Below are positions 9,169 to 19,100 of a DNA stretch of 64,000 nucleotides, piece after piece. Source of the DNA: Glycomyces niveus. GTDB lineage: Bacteria; Actinomycetota; Actinomycetes; Mycobacteriales; Micromonosporaceae. Position numbers and translations under genes: made by a program. Location: NCBI RefSeq assembly GCF_017592475.1, contig NZ_JAGFNP010000003.1:124001-188000 (forward strand). The letters are read 5' to 3'. The stretch's first letter is position 1. Every line of letters begins with the position of its first letter. The notes under the pieces were generated by a model. That model was not told where the DNA came from. It saw nothing but the letters and a program-made list of their open reading frames with translations, and ran no database searches.

Positions 9169-9234
9169 CGGGTTCCTCTCACTCGCGGCGCACGCCCCAG
9201 AGGCCGTGCGAGTTGCGGGGATATGGTCTCAGAT

Positions 9235-9714
9235 ATGAGGAGTGGGGAACGGTACGCCGAGCGCATGCGGCTCCCGGTGGCGGGCTGGCTCGCCGTGATC
9301 GTGCTGGCGGTGCTCGCCGGAGCGCTGTCGAATTTCGGCGACCTGCGCTGGTGGCGGGTGGCCGCGAGCGTCGCGCTCATGGCCGCCGTGGTGCTGGGCG
9401 CGGTGTGGCTGTGCCGGCTGCGGGTGAGCGTCGCGGAGGAGGACGGCGAGGTGTGGCTGCACGTCGACGACGCGAAGCTGCCGATGTCGGCCGTCGCCGA
9501 GGTGCAGATGCTCGAGGGCACCGCGTACTCGGACGCGCTGGGCGTGGCCCTGCATCCGCTGGCGTTCGTGGTGCAGCGGCCGTGGATCGGCCGGGGCGTG
9601 CGGGTCGTGCTCGACGACTCTGAGGATCCGACCCCTTACTGGATCGTCTCCTCGCGCCGTCCCGACCGCCTCAAGGCGGCCCTGACGGCCTCCCGGGAGC
9701 CGGTGGAGGCTTAG
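9235..9714 (+). CDS. DUF3093 membrane protein
   Basis: 159 residues with two N-terminal transmembrane helices (about 14-32 and 40-60), then a soluble domain rich in beta strands. It matches DUF3093 (Rv2698), function unknown. It is divergent from dut with 66 nt between starts. TATGGT ends 7 nt before the ATG and no Shine-Dalgarno is evident, so the mRNA is probably leaderless. Confidence 0.78.
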   Translation: MRSGERYAERMRLPVAGWLAVIVLAVLAGALSNFGDLRWWRVAASVALMAAVVLGAVWLCRLRVSVAEEDGEVWLHVDDAKLPMSAVAEVQMLEGTAYSDALGVALHPLAFVVQRPWIGRGVRVVLDDSEDPTPYWIVSSRRPDRLKAALTASREPVEA

Positions 9715-9730
9715 TGGCCGGATAAGCGAG

Positions 9731-9760
9731 ACGGCCCGCAGGAGGCATCCTGCGAGCCGT
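9731..9760. terminator. Terminator hairpin between DUF3093 and DUF4193
   Basis: ACGGC-C-CGCAGGA and TCCTGCG-A-GCCGT form a 5+7 bp stem with one mismatch and a GGCA loop, between convergent genes. Confidence 0.6.
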
Positions 9761-9832
9761 GCGCTATCCGAGGGGCACCGTTCGGGGCGGCACTGGTCGC
9801 CGCGGGCCGGGCCGTCATGGACGGCTCGCGCG

Positions 9833-10129
9833 CTACGCGCAGTCCTTGCAGATCGGCTGCCCGTTCTTCTCCTTGGCGAACTGGCTGCGGTGGTGGACCA
9901 GGAAGCAGCTGGAGCATCGGAACTCGTCCTGCTGCATCGGCAGGACCTTCACCGAGAGCTCCTCGTCGCCCAGGTCGGCGCCCGGCAGCTCGAAGTTCTC
10001 GGCCACCTCGGCCTCGTCGACGTCCACCGACCCCGATTGATCGGTGCGGCCCTTGGCAAGGGCGTCGATGCCGTCGGTCCCGGCGGACTCTTCCTTGTCA
10101 CGGCGCGGGGCGTCGTAGTCGGTTGCCAT
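9833..10129 (-). CDS. DUF4193 zinc-ribbon protein
   Basis: 98 residues, acidic in the first two thirds. The C-terminal CSSC...CKDC pair resembles a zinc ribbon; the gene ends directly after it. DUF4193 (Rv2699c) is restricted to actinobacteria and resembles proteins called RNA polymerase accessory or dUTPase-neighbour proteins, with no proven role. The ATG at 10129 has GGAAAAGA upstream. It is divergent from the cei gene across 348 nt. Confidence 0.82.
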   Translation of the reverse strand: MATDYDAPRRDKEESAGTDGIDALAKGRTDQSGSVDVDEAEVAENFELPGADLGDEELSVKVLPMQQDEFRCSSCFLVHHRSQFAKEKNGQPICKDCA

Positions 10130-10477
10130 TCTTTTCCACTCCCATTGGTTTGCTCTTGCGGAGCCGAGCACGGCGGGTTGCCGCTGGAGTGTTCGGGTGA
10201 CACAGCGGCCCGGCTCGGGTTCCTGGCGGGTTTCGGTTCCGTCCCTGCAGGCGGCGTACCTTACCGCGTGCAGTCCATTCCTATACACGACGGCCCCGCC
10301 ATTTTCATCCCCATTGTGGCGAGAAACACTTCTGTGTCGAGCGCAGCGAGTGTACCGCCTCTCGCCCACGAAGACGACCCGCGCACGATAGCCTTTCGCA
10401 TGGCAACGTTTGCGGGCCGTCGGCTCGTCTAAGTGCAGGACGTTCGTCGGCACTTTTGGAGACTCGGGGAGGCAGCC
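10130..10477. other. Divergent intergenic region, DUF4193 / LytR_C gene
   Basis: 348 nt with no credible reading frame. It should hold promoters for both flanking genes. The DUF4193 Shine-Dalgarno is next to 10130, and GGGAGG at about 10469 precedes the GTG of the LytR_C gene. I see no clear operator, hairpin or RNA gene. Confidence 0.4.
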
Positions 10478-10990
10478 GTGCGTATCGCTCGTATCCGCGC
10501 TTTGACGGTTCTGTGCGCATTGGCACTGGTGGCGGGCCTGGTGACGTTCTGGGCGATCCAGAACGACTCGCAGACCTCCGCGAACGGCGACTGCCCGCCC
10601 GGCGCGGTCGTGATCAAGACCGACGACATCCCCAAACCCGAGGAGATCGAGTTGGTCGTCCTCAACGGCACCGACCGGGACGGACTGGCCGACCAGGCCG
10701 CGCTCCAGCTCGAGGACCGGGGCTTCGTCGTCACCGAGACGGGGGACGCCGACGAGCCCTACGACGGCACCGCGCTCGTGTACTTCGGCCCCGAGCAGTA
10801 CGCGGCCGGCGTCCACGCCCACGCGTACTTCTACCAAGGCACCCAGGCCTTCGACATCGACTGGGACAAGCCGATCACCATCGTGCTGGGCGACGACTTC
10901 CAAGAGGTCCGCTCGGCCTCCGACGCGCGCCAGTCGTTCGCGCAGGGCGGGCTCGGCACGCCGCCCGAGGGCACCTGCACGGTAGAATAG
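10478..10990 (+). CDS. LytR_C (Cei-like) envelope protein
   Basis: 170 residues. One N-terminal membrane helix (about 6-26) anchors an extracytoplasmic LytR_C domain (VVLNGTDRDGLADQAALQL ... FGPEQ). By position and fold it corresponds to M. tuberculosis Rv2700 (Cei), which is needed for envelope integrity. GTG at 10478 is preferred because GGGAGG stands 5 nt upstream and the helix then begins at once. Two Cys (in NGDCPPG and at the C-terminus GTCTVE) may form a disulfide outside the cell. Confidence 0.8.
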   Translation: MRIARIRALTVLCALALVAGLVTFWAIQNDSQTSANGDCPPGAVVIKTDDIPKPEEIELVVLNGTDRDGLADQAALQLEDRGFVVTETGDADEPYDGTALVYFGPEQYAAGVHAHAYFYQGTQAFDIDWDKPITIVLGDDFQEVRSASDARQSFAQGGLGTPPEGTCTVE

Positions 10991-11206
10991 AGCGCCGTCA
11001 CACCCCACGTGCTGCGACACATCGACACTGAAAATGCGGAAACACAGCTCGAAACGGCACCACGGACGGGCCGAAGGCGAATTTCGGCGCTACAATTCAC
11101 GCCTGCCCGGTCGTTGTGCCGACCTGGGCTGCCGACCCAATATCCAACGCTCACCCGCTATGGAGCCCGGCTGCGCCGTGCCCGCCATTGCCTCGGAAGG
11201 TTGCTC

Positions 11207-12793
11207 GTGACTGACGCACGTCCCACCGGCACAGACGTCAATTCCCTGACCGACTCGCTGCTCGCTCTGGCCCGAGAGAGCAACGGGCAGCTGACGTCCG
11301 CGACGGTCGCCCAGGTTCTGGAGTCGGTGCAGGCATCCCCCGCCGAAGGCAAGAAGGTGCTCCGCGCCCTGGCCGAGGCCGAGGTGACCGTGGTCGTGGA
11401 CGGCTCCGCCTCCACGCGCAAGCGCGTCCCCGCCGCCCGCACCGCCACCTCCTCCCGGACCACCACCGCGAAGACCGCCAAGAAGGCCGCGGTGAAGAAG
11501 ACGGCCAAGAAGGCCGCCGCCCCCGCCGCTGAAGCAGCGGGCGAGGAGGCCCCGGTCAAGAAGGCCGCCAAGAAGACCGCTAAAAAGGCCGTCGCCAAGA
11601 AGGCGGTCAAGAAGGCCGCCGCCAAGAAGCCCGTCGACGGCGAAGAGCCCGACGAGGCCGACCTCGCGGCCGCCGAGGACGACGACGCGTTGGCGGAAGC
11701 CGCCGCGGCCGCGCCCGCCAAGAAGGCCACCCGCAAGAAGGCGGCCAAGAAGGCCACCGCCCGCGGCAAGTCCAAGAAGGACGGCGAAGAGGACGAAGAG
11801 GGCGACGACTTCGAGTGGGACGAGGAGGACTCGGAGGCGCTCAAGCAGGCCCGCAAGGACGCCGAGATGACCGCCTCGGCCGACTCGGTCCGCGCCTACC
11901 TCAAGCAGATCGGCAAGGTCCCGCTCCTCAACGCGGCCCAGGAGGTCGAGCTCGCCAAGCGCATCGAGGCCGGCCTCTACGCCGTCGAGCGCCTCAAGCT
12001 CCTCCGCGAGGCCGGCGAGGAGATCCCCACGCAGATGCGCCGGGACCTCGAGTGGATCGTCCGCGACGGCGACCGCGCCAAGGACCACCTCCTCGAGGCG
12101 AACCTCCGCCTCGTCGTCTCCCTCGCCAAGCGCTACACCGGCCGCGGCATGGCGTTCCTGGACCTCATCCAGGAAGGCAACCTCGGCCTCATCCGCGCCG
12201 TCGAGAAGTTCGACTACACCAAGGGCTACAAGTTCTCCACGTACGCCACCTGGTGGATCCGGCAGGCGATCACCCGCGCCATGGCCGACCAGGCGCGGAC
12301 CATCCGCATACCGGTCCACATGGTCGAGGTCATCAACAAGCTCGGCCGCATCCAGCGCGAGCTGCTGCAGGACCTCGGGCGCGAGCCCAGCCCTGACGAG
12401 CTGGCCAAGGAGATGGACATCTCCCCGGAGAAGGTCCTCGAGATCCAGCAGTACGCGCGCGAGCCGATCAGCCTCGATCAGACCATCGGCGATGAGGGCG
12501 ACAGCCAGCTCGGCGACTTCATCGAGGACTCCGAGGCCATCGTGGCCGTCGACGCGGTCTCCTTCTCGCTCCTCCAGGGCCAGCTCCAGCAGGTGCTGCA
12601 GACCCTCTCCGAGCGCGAGGCGGGCGTCGTCCGGCTCCGGTTCGGCCTCACCGACGGCCAGCCGCGCACCCTCGACGAGATCGGCCAGGTCTACGGAGTC
12701 ACCCGCGAGCGCATCCGCCAGATCGAGTCGAAGACCATGTCGAAGCTGCGGCACCCGTCGCGCTCGCAGGTGCTCCGCGACTATCTCGATTAG
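11207..12793 (+). CDS. sigA: Primary RNA polymerase sigma factor SigA (HrdB type)
   Basis: 528 residues. Region 1.1-like helices occupy the first ~75 residues. A Lys/Ala-rich tract of AKKA-type repeats and an acidic stretch follow, to about residue 215. The core sigma-70 regions come next: 1.2 ([18 protein letters not shown]), 2 ([10 protein letters not shown] in 2.3-2.4), 3, and 4.2 with the helix-turn-helix [13 protein letters not shown]. It directs housekeeping transcription. GTG at 11207 has GGAAGG 6 nt upstream; a longer in-frame reading starting at 11009 lacks sigma homology at its front. It follows the LytR_C gene as in mycobacteria, with suhB and ppgK absent. A TACAAT (11091-11096) in the 216-nt leader may be its -10 element. 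Confidence 0.96.
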   Translation: MTDARPTGTDVNSLTDSLLALARESNGQLTSATVAQVLESVQASPAEGKKVLRALAEAEVTVVVDGSASTRKRVPAARTATSSRTTTAKTAKKAAVKKTAKKAAAPAAEAAGEEAPVKKAAKKTAKKAVAKKAVKKAAAKKPVDGEEPDEADLAAAEDDDALAEAAAAAPAKKATRKKAAKKATARGKSKKDGEEDEEGDDFEWDEEDSEALKQARKDAEMTASADSVRAYLKQIGKVPLLNAAQEVELAKRIEAGLYAVERLKLLREAGEEIPTQMRRDLEWIVRDGDRAKDHLLEANLRLVVSLAKRYTGRGMAFLDLIQEGNLGLIRAVEKFDYTKGYKFSTYATWWIRQAITRAMADQARTIRIPVHMVEVINKLGRIQRELLQDLGREPSPDELAKEMDISPEKVLEIQQYAREPISLDQTIGDEGDSQLGDFIEDSEAIVAVDAVSFSLLQGQLQQVLQTLSEREAGVVRLRFGLTDGQPRTLDEIGQVYGVTRERIRQIESKTMSKLRHPSRSQVLRDYLD

Positions 12794-13091
12794 TCCGTTT
12801 CGCTCCCGGCGTAACTGGAAACCCCAAGGGACAGCACGGCTCCGAGCAGCGGTGTATCACCCGAACGGGTAGGTATCCGAGGCTCGTGCCGGGTTGTCGA
12901 TCGCCGTTCTGTGGGCTACGGTGTGGAACAACCATCGCACCGGCGCCCCGAGTGAGCCCAGTCTCAGTCGGGAACTGTCGGGAAGAGGTAGTACAGTGCA
13001 GGCGTTGAACGGAACGAGCCGGTCAACAGTCCGGCTTTAGAGATCCACTGCCGTGCAGAGCACGGCGACCGAACGCAGCGGAGGACCTGGT
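12794..13091 (+). promoter_or_regulatory. sigA-DUF7455 intergenic region with promoter-like elements
   Basis: 298 nt without a gene. ACCCGAACGGGT (12859-12870) is a near-palindrome resembling the 20-bp palindrome upstream of lexA. TTGTCG near 12892 and TACGGT 17 nt later form a possible promoter for the DUF7455 gene. GGAGG precedes the ATG at 13092. No terminator is obvious after sigA. Confidence 0.4.
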
Positions 13092-13331
13092 ATGACATCC
13101 ACCCTGACGCCCCCGCCCCAGACGGAGGAACGTCCGATCGCGGGCGAGCGCTGCGACCGGTGCAGTGCCGCGGCAAAGCTTCGCGTGACCCTGGCCGAAG
13201 GCGGCGACCTCGTCTTCTGCGGCCACCACGCGAACCAGTTCGCCGAGAAGCTCGTCCCGATCGCCATCGACTTCACCGCCGACCCCGAATTCGAGTGGCG
13301 CGGCACCGACCTCATGGCCTCGGAGAACTAG
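13092..13331 (+). CDS. DUF7455 small zinc-binding protein
   Basis: 79 residues. CDRCSAAAK and FCGHHANQF give a CxxC...CxxH set that probably binds zinc. Short proteins of this family follow sigA in many actinobacteria; function unknown. The ATG at 13092 has GGAGG at 7 nt; an upstream in-frame GTG (13053) would add 13 unconserved residues. Confidence 0.78.
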   Translation: MTSTLTPPPQTEERPIAGERCDRCSAAAKLRVTLAEGGDLVFCGHHANQFAEKLVPIAIDFTADPEFEWRGTDLMASEN

Positions 13332-13356
13332 CGCGCACAGGCTTACAAGCTTCCAA

Positions 13357-13387
13357 AGGGCCCGGGCGGAGGTTTCGTCCGGGCCCT
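13357..13387 (+). terminator. Terminator hairpin after the DUF7455 gene
   Basis: AGGGCCCGG (13357-13365) pairs with CCGGGCCCT (13379-13387). It lies 26 nt after the stop codon. Confidence 0.6.
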
Positions 13388-13402
13388 GATTCGATTCCGC
13401 AT

Positions 13403-13437
13403 AACGAAGGAGCCGTCGAAACGACGGCTCCTTCGTT
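13403..13437. terminator. Second, bidirectional terminator before the helicase gene
   Basis: A 16-bp perfect stem AACGAAGGAGCCGTCG / complement around an AAA loop, followed by a T-containing tract. It lies between convergent stops and so can end both the DUF7455 and helicase transcripts. Confidence 0.8.
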
Positions 13438-13455
13438 GTTCATTTGCGCCCCGAC

Positions 13456-15168
13456 TCACCACGAGCGGATGACGGCGATCCGCTCTTCCAACTGCTCGAT
13501 GGTCGCCTGGGCGCTCGGGGGGCCGCCGCAGGTCGAGCGGAGCTTGGCGTGGATCTTCCCGTGCGGCTCGTTCGTCGCGAACGAGCGGGCGCCCACGAGC
13601 GCGTTCAACTGCTTGCGGAGCTTCAACCGCTTCTGCGCGTTGGTCATCGCGGGCTCGGTCTGCGGCCGCTCCACGGTCTCGGTGCGGGCCCCCGACTTCT
13701 GCTTCGCCATCTGCTCGCGCTGGCGCTTCTGCAGCAGCAGGTGCACCTGCTCCTGGGTCAGCAGGCCCGGCAGGCCCAGGTACTCCTGCTCCTCGGCGCT
13801 CCCGGCCTCGACCGGCAGGCCGAACGAGCCGCCGTCGAAGATCACCTGGTCGAGTTCCGCGTTCGACTCCAGGGTCTCGCGCTGGCCGCCGAGTTCGGTG
13901 CCCTCGTTGAGGACCCGCTGCGCCTGCTCGAGCAGCAGCTCCGGGTCCTCGTCCTGCGACTTGGGCTTGATGACGTGGTCGCGATCGGCCTCGAGGTTCT
14001 CGGCGAGGCTCAGCAGCGGGATCACACTGGGCAGGAACACCGAGGCGGTCTCGCCGGGGCGCCGCGACCGCACGAAGCGGCCGATGGCCTGCGCGAAGTA
14101 CAGCGGCGTGTGCGCGTTCGTGGCGTAGACCCCGACCGCGAGGCGCGGGATGTCGACGCCTTCGGAGACCATGCGAACCGCCACGAGCCATTCCTCTTGG
14201 GACTCAGCGAACTTCGCGATCTTGTCAGAGGAGCCCGCGTCGTCGGAGAGGACGATCGTGGCGCTCTTGCCGGTGACGCGCTTGAGGATCCCCGCGTAGG
14301 CGCGGGCGCTGTTCTGGTCCGAGGCGATGATGAGCCCGCCCGCGTCGGGGATGCCCGCCGAGCGCAGTGACGAGAGCCGCCGGTCGGCGGCCCGGATGAC
14401 CTGCTTGATCCACTCGCCCTCAGGGTCGAGCGCGGTGCGCCAGGCCTGGCTCGTGAGGTCCTTCGTGAGCGGCTGCCCGAGCCGCACGGCCAGCTCGTCC
14501 CCCGCGCTCGTGCGCCACTTCGCCTGGCCCGAGTAGGCCATGAACATGACCGGGCGCACGACGCCGTCGGCGAGGGCGTCCCGGTAGCCGTAGAGCGCGT
14601 CGGCGCGCGATCGCATGGCGCCGTCGGCCTCCTGCTCGTACTCGACGAACGGGATCGGGTTGTCGTCGCTGCGGAACGGGGTGCCGGTGAGGGCGAGGCG
14701 GCGCTCGGCCTCGTCGAAGGCGGTCTTGACGCCGTCGCCCCAGGAGCGGGCGTCGCCGGCGTGGTGGATCTCGTCGAGGATGACGAGCGTGCGGCGCGCG
14801 AGGGTGCGGCGGCGGTGGACGGCCGGGTCGGCGCCGATCTGGGCGTAGGTGAGGACCACGCCGTGGTAGTCGGCAGCACTGTGGACATCGGCGTTGCGGA
14901 ACGCCGGGTCGAGCTGGATGCCGAAGCGGGCGGCCGCGCCGGCCCACTGCGCCTTGAGGTGCTCGGTGGGGGCGACGACGGTGACGGTGTCGACGGTGCC
15001 GTCGGCGAGCAAGTCGTAGGCGATGCGCAGCGCGAAGGTGGTCTTGCCGGCGCCGGGCGTCGCCACGGCGAGGAAGTCGCGTGATTGACCCCGGTGGTAG
15101 GCGACCATGGCCTTGCGCTGCCAGACCCGAAGCGAGGGAAGCGTTTCGGGCGGGGCGGCCGGGATCAT
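13456..15168 (-). CDS. DEAH-box superfamily II helicase
   Basis: 570 residues. Residues ~1-190 form RecA domain 1 with ATPGAGKT (Walker A), DEIHH (Walker B, DExH type) and TGTPFR (motif III). Domain 2 carries SEGVDIPRL and QAIGRFVR (motifs V and VI, including the arginine finger). The C-terminal ~150 residues are helical and charged, ending in a segment shared by actinobacterial relatives. Such SSL2/XPB-like helicases unwind or remodel nucleic acid; substrate and partners are unknown. The ATG at 15168 has GAGGAG upstream. Confidence 0.88.
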   Translation of the reverse strand: MIPAAPPETLPSLRVWQRKAMVAYHRGQSRDFLAVATPGAGKTTFALRIAYDLLADGTVDTVTVVAPTEHLKAQWAGAAARFGIQLDPAFRNADVHSAADYHGVVLTYAQIGADPAVHRRRTLARRTLVILDEIHHAGDARSWGDGVKTAFDEAERRLALTGTPFRSDDNPIPFVEYEQEADGAMRSRADALYGYRDALADGVVRPVMFMAYSGQAKWRTSAGDELAVRLGQPLTKDLTSQAWRTALDPEGEWIKQVIRAADRRLSSLRSAGIPDAGGLIIASDQNSARAYAGILKRVTGKSATIVLSDDAGSSDKIAKFAESQEEWLVAVRMVSEGVDIPRLAVGVYATNAHTPLYFAQAIGRFVRSRRPGETASVFLPSVIPLLSLAENLEADRDHVIKPKSQDEDPELLLEQAQRVLNEGTELGGQRETLESNAELDQVIFDGGSFGLPVEAGSAEEQEYLGLPGLLTQEQVHLLLQKRQREQMAKQKSGARTETVERPQTEPAMTNAQKRLKLRKQLNALVGARSFATNEPHGKIHAKLRSTCGGPPSAQATIEQLEERIAVIRSW

Positions 15169-15228
15169 GCGGGCTCCTCTCGGACGGTTTCGGACCCGGT
15201 TGATTTTAGGCGGCGAGGCGGATCACGT

Positions 15229-15651
15229 TCACCGCTCCAGGAGGATCGTGTTCGGGCCGACGTTGACACTGCGGACGAGCATCATGGCGCCGAACTTGCC
15301 GGTCTCGACGCGCGCGCCGAGGCCGCGGAGGTGGGCGGCGACGGCCTCCACCAGGGGTTCGGCGACGGGCCCGGGGGCGGCGCTGTTCCAGGAGGGGCGG
15401 CGGCCTTTGCGGGTGTCGGCGTAGAGGGTGAACTGGCTGACCAGGAGGATCGGTGCGTCCAGATCGGACGCCGAGAGCTCGTCGCGCATGATGCGCAGGG
15501 ACCAGATCTTCTCGGCGATCCACCTGACTTCCGCGGGACCATCCGTGTGGGTGACGCCGAGGAGGACGAGGAGGCCCTCCCCGATCGCGCCCACGCTGGT
15601 GCCCTCGACGGTGACTTCGGCTTCGCTGACGGTCTGCACGACTGCTTTCAT
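15229..15651 (-). CDS. dtd: D-aminoacyl-tRNA deacylase
   Basis: 140 residues, the usual length. DTD removes D-amino acids and glycine mischarged on tRNA. Diagnostic motifs are SQFTLYAD in the middle, and at the C-terminus GKFGAMM and NVGPNT (the Gly-cisPro-type substrate-gating motif is usually GP). The ATG at 15651 follows GGAGG at 9 nt; the longer reading to 15699 has no homology. It is divergent from the DUF3099 gene, the starts 42 nt apart. Confidence 0.94.
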   Translation of the reverse strand: MKAVVQTVSEAEVTVEGTSVGAIGEGLLVLLGVTHTDGPAEVRWIAEKIWSLRIMRDELSASDLDAPILLVSQFTLYADTRKGRRPSWNSAAPGPVAEPLVEAVAAHLRGLGARVETGKFGAMMLVRSVNVGPNTILLER

Positions 15652-15692
15652 GTCCCAGATCCTCCCGCACCGGCCAGGCGTAGGCTCGAAGG

Positions 15693-16040
15693 GTGGCAAG
15701 GCGTGAGAAGGCGACCAGCATCACCGATGCGGCGATGTCCCTCGACGAGGAGCGGCGGTACCGGACGATCCGGTACGTCGTGATGATGTCGATCCGCGGG
15801 CTGCTGGTGATCGTGCTCGGCATCCTGGTGATGGCCGAGGCCCCGCTGCTGTGGCTGTGGCTGGCGCTCGGCATCGTCGGGATGGCGGTCCTGCCCTGGC
15901 TGGCGGTGCTGCTGGCGAACGACCGCCTGGCGCGCAAGCCGGGCGTGTTCACCAGGCACCAGCGGCGGGCGAAGACCCTCGACCCGCCTGAACACCGGAT
16001 GATCGATTCGGAGTTAGCGACCTTTACGTGGCAAGATTGA
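15693..16040 (+). CDS. DUF3099 membrane protein
   Basis: 115 residues with two transmembrane helices (about 33-52 and 55-74), a basic N-terminus and a cytoplasmic tail. DUF3099 is actinobacterial, function unknown. TAGGCT ends 6 nt before the GTG at 15693 and no Shine-Dalgarno is visible, so a leaderless transcript is likely. Confidence 0.75.
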   Translation: MARREKATSITDAAMSLDEERRYRTIRYVVMMSIRGLLVIVLGILVMAEAPLLWLWLALGIVGMAVLPWLAVLLANDRLARKPGVFTRHQRRAKTLDPPEHRMIDSELATFTWQD

Positions 16041-16074
16041 CGGGATCTTGCGCACTGATGAGGAGTGAGTTGCC

Positions 16075-16353
16075 GTGAGCGAACTTCCCACCACCGGGGG
16101 CTCTGACGGGTCCGGCGGTTCTGGTTCGACCCTGCTCGAAGAGCAGACCCAGACCAACCCGAACTACACGTACGAGGACGGCGACGAAGAGCGCTTCTCG
16201 CACTACGTGCCCAAGGACAAGCTCATGGCCGCGATGGTCGACGGCATCCCGGTGAAGGCGCTGTGCGGGAAGATGTGGGTCCCCACCCGCGACCCCGACC
16301 GCTTCCCGATCTGCCCGAACTGCAAGGACATCTACGAGAAGATGAAGGCCTGA
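16075..16353 (+). CDS. DUF3039 small zinc-ribbon protein
   Basis: 92 residues. A Gly/Ser-rich acidic N-terminus precedes the conserved core VDGIPVKALCGKMWVPTRDP with a C-terminal CPNCK, a probable metal site (C...CxxC, with H in FSHYVPK). Family function is unknown; it commonly neighbours DUF3099 and the helicase in actinobacteria. GAGGAG stands about 10 nt before the GTG. Confidence 0.78.
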   Translation: MSELPTTGGSDGSGGSGSTLLEEQTQTNPNYTYEDGDEERFSHYVPKDKLMAAMVDGIPVKALCGKMWVPTRDPDRFPICPNCKDIYEKMKA

Positions 16354-16433
16354 GCGCTTTCCTCGCCGCGTCGCGGCTCTCACCTTTGGGAAGATCGGCG
16401 ATGTGATAGGGCCCTGCCTGCTATAACGCACGG

Positions 16434-17066
16434 GTGGAGCCTGCAGATTTCGACCCTTCCGCCCTGATGCTGGTCGCCGAGCTCGTCGGCACCGCGGTGT
16501 TCGCCGCCTCCGGCGCGAGCGCCGCGGTCGGCAAGCGGCTGGACCTGTTCGGCGTGGTCGTCATCGGCGTCCTGTGCGCGCTCGGGGGCGGCGCGATCCG
16601 CGACGTCCTCATCGGCGCCGACCTCCTCCTGCTCACCGACTGGCGGTACCCGCTCGTGGCGCTCGTCGCGTCCCTGTTCGTGTTCCGCTTCCACCCCGCG
16701 CTCTCGCGGATGCGCCCGACGATGCTCGTGCTCGACGCGGCCGGCCTGGCGCTGTTCACCGTGGTCGGAACCCAGAAGGGCCTCGATTTCGATCTCGCGG
16801 TCTACGCGGCTTGCATCGTGGGAGTACTCTCCGGAATCGGCGGGGGCATCCTGCGCGACGTCCTGAGCCAGGAGATCCCGGCGGTGCTCCGCGAGGACTT
16901 CTACGCGATGGCGGCCGCGGTCGGCGCGATCATCGTCGCGGTGGGGGCCCGGTGGGAGTCCGTGATCGGCCACTGGACGCTCGCGCTGACGGCCATCGCG
17001 GTCACGTTTGTTGTACGGCTGCTGGCCATCAGGTTTCGGTGGCAGGCCCCGAAACCGAATTTCTGA
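16434..17066 (+). CDS. TRIC-type (UPF0126) trimeric cation channel family protein
   Basis: 210 residues with seven predicted helices arranged as two tandem UPF0126 repeats. Each has a GGG-x-RDVL signature (GGGAIRDVLIG and GGGILRDVLSQ), the hallmark of prokaryotic TRIC channels that conduct K+ and Na+ as trimers. TATAAC (16422-16427) ends 6 nt before the GTG, so the message is probably leaderless. Ion selectivity here is family-level inference. Confidence 0.85.
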   Translation: MEPADFDPSALMLVAELVGTAVFAASGASAAVGKRLDLFGVVVIGVLCALGGGAIRDVLIGADLLLLTDWRYPLVALVASLFVFRFHPALSRMRPTMLVLDAAGLALFTVVGTQKGLDFDLAVYAACIVGVLSGIGGGILRDVLSQEIPAVLREDFYAMAAAVGAIIVAVGARWESVIGHWTLALTAIAVTFVVRLLAIRFRWQAPKPNF

Positions 17067-17215
17067 TCCTGTCTCCCGGGTTCGTGCCACCCTTCGCCCT
17101 GGGGGATCAGAATCCTTGAAAACCGCTGCAAGCTGGTATCCCGAAGCCCGGTGCCCACCGGGTATGGCGCGGCATCAACCCACGCGCCGAGGGTCTCCAG
17201 CGAAAGGCGAATTCG

Positions 17216-18184
17216 ATGGCACCTGTCGACAGCATCCGCCAGCGTCCGACGAGGCGACCGGCGCAGCGCGCGACCGAATACTCCGGCGACCCCGTTCGCG
17301 CCTATCTGAACGGCATCGGCAAGCACCGGCTGCTCACCGCCTCCGAAGAGGTCGAGTGCGCCAAGGCCATCGAGGCCGGCCTCATGGCCGAGTGCCGCAT
17401 CAGCGAGGTCACCGACCCCGACCTCCGCAGCGACCTGGCCCGCGTCGCGGCCGAGGGCCGCGCGGCCAAGCAGCGCATGCTCGAGTCGAACCTGCGCCTC
17501 GTCGTCTCCGTCGCGAAGCGCTACTCCGGCGCCGGCCTGAGCCTGCTCGACCTCATCCAGGAGGGCAACCTCGGCCTCATCCGCGCCGTCGAGAAATTCG
17601 ACTACCAGAAGGGGTACAAGTTCTCCACGTACGCCACCTGGTGGATCCGGCAGGCCATCAACCGGGCCGTCACCGACCAGTCCCGCACGATCCGCGTGCC
17701 CGCCCACACCGTGGACCAGATCAAGCGGATGAACCGGGTGCGCCAGGACCTCATGGTCGAGCTGGGCCGCGAGCCCCGCTACGAGGAGATCGCCGAGGAG
17801 CTCGACGTCACCCCGGGCAAGGTGCTGGAGCTCATGTCCTACGACCGCGAGCCGGTGAGCCTCGACCAGACCGTGGGCGAGGACGACTCGACCGCGCTGG
17901 GCGACCTCGTGGCGCACCTGCCGCGCGAGCACGGCACCGACGACGCCGTGTCGTACGCGCTGCTGCGCCGCCACATCGCGAACGTCCTGGCCTCGCTGCC
18001 CGAGCGGGAACAAACCGTGCTGCGGCTGCGTTTCGGCATTGACGACGGGCGCCAGCGCACCCTCGAAGAGGTCTCCGCGGACTTCGGGCTCTCCCGGGAG
18101 CGGGTCCGCCAGATCGAGAAGAACGCGCTGCACCGCCTCCGCCAGCCCGACTACGCCGGGCGCCTCGCCGAATATGTGGCGTGA
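17216..18184 (+). CDS. sigB: RNA polymerase sigma factor, SigB type (group 2)
   Basis: 322 residues with regions 1.2 to 4.2 but no long N-terminal 1.1/Lys-rich extension. Residues ~25-58 are region 1.2 ([16 protein letters not shown]); region 2 includes [10 protein letters not shown], and region 4.2 [20 protein letters not shown]. It is very close to SigA in regions 2 and 4, so it should read similar promoters, typically in stress or stationary phase. In mycobacteria sigB also precedes ideR, supporting the assignment. The ATG at 17216 has a weak AAAGG upstream. Confidence 0.9.
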   Translation: MAPVDSIRQRPTRRPAQRATEYSGDPVRAYLNGIGKHRLLTASEEVECAKAIEAGLMAECRISEVTDPDLRSDLARVAAEGRAAKQRMLESNLRLVVSVAKRYSGAGLSLLDLIQEGNLGLIRAVEKFDYQKGYKFSTYATWWIRQAINRAVTDQSRTIRVPAHTVDQIKRMNRVRQDLMVELGREPRYEEIAEELDVTPGKVLELMSYDREPVSLDQTVGEDDSTALGDLVAHLPREHGTDDAVSYALLRRHIANVLASLPEREQTVLRLRFGIDDGRQRTLEEVSADFGLSRERVRQIEKNALHRLRQPDYAGRLAEYVA

Positions 18185-18364
18185 TCGATCCTGACGGCCC
18201 GGTCCAGCGGGTCGCTTTGGGGTGTGAGCGCCCCGTACGTCCGGATGGCTGACTGAGGCCGCGGCGGTTCGGCCGTATACCATTGGTGGTGACAGGGGGT
18301 CTGGCGGCTACTCGACCCACCCCGCTCGGTGCCCTGCGGGCGGACTAAGTGAAGGAACGAAGCT

Positions 18365-19051
18365 GTGACCACGGACCTCGTCGACACCACTGAGATGTAC
18401 CTGCGCACGATCCTCGAGCTCGAGGAGGAGGGCGTTCCCGCGCTGCGCGCGCGGATCGCCGAACGGCTCGAGCAGAGCGGCCCGACGGTCTCGCAGACCG
18501 TGGGCCGGATGCAGCGCCACGGCCTGCTCAACGTCAAGAGCGACCGGCACCTGGAGCTCACCGAGGAGGGCCGCCGGCAGGCGGTCGCGGTGATGCGCAA
18601 GCACCGGCTCGCCGAGCGGCTGCTGGTCGACGTCATCGGCATGTCCTACGTGGAGGCCCACGATGAGGCCTGCAAGTGGGAGCACGTGATGAGCGACTCG
18701 GTCGAAAAGCGCGTCTACGAGCTGCTCGAGCACCCCACCCGCTCGCCGTACGGCAACACGATCCCCGGACTCAAGGAGCTCGACGCCTCGGCCGAGGCGG
18801 AGGGCCGCGAGGCCGACGAGCGGCCGCTGAGCGTGGTCTCCCCCGGTTCGAAGGTGCGCGTGACGCGCCTGTGCGAGTCGGCCCAGACGCACCCGGAGCT
18901 GCTCGCCTCGCTGCACGAGGCGGGCGTGGACCCGGGCGCCGAGGTCGCGATCGACCGCGTGGACGGCGAGGTCGCGGTGACCTCGAGTACCGACACGATC
19001 CGGCTCTCGACCGACGACGCCGCCAAGATCTTCGGCGCTCCGGCCCAGTAG
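18365..19051 (+). CDS. ideR: Iron-dependent repressor IdeR (DtxR family)
   Basis: 228 residues. The N-terminal winged helix (residues 1-73) begins with TTEMYLRTI. Metal-site residues are present: Met near position 11, the His/Glu ladder in HRLAERLLVDVIG, and the CxxEH cluster in EACKWEHVMS. A C-terminal SH3-like domain follows from about 145. With Fe2+ it represses iron uptake and activates storage genes. GTG at 18365 has AAGGA upstream. I do not see a clear IdeR box at its own promoter. It follows sigB, as in mycobacteria. Confidence 0.94.
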   Translation: MTTDLVDTTEMYLRTILELEEEGVPALRARIAERLEQSGPTVSQTVGRMQRHGLLNVKSDRHLELTEEGRRQAVAVMRKHRLAERLLVDVIGMSYVEAHDEACKWEHVMSDSVEKRVYELLEHPTRSPYGNTIPGLKELDASAEAEGREADERPLSVVSPGSKVRVTRLCESAQTHPELLASLHEAGVDPGAEVAIDRVDGEVAVTSSTDTIRLSTDDAAKIFGAPAQ

Positions 19052-19100
19052 CTTACGGCCGCAACGGTTTGCGGTACCCAGAAGACCACGCTGCCGAGTC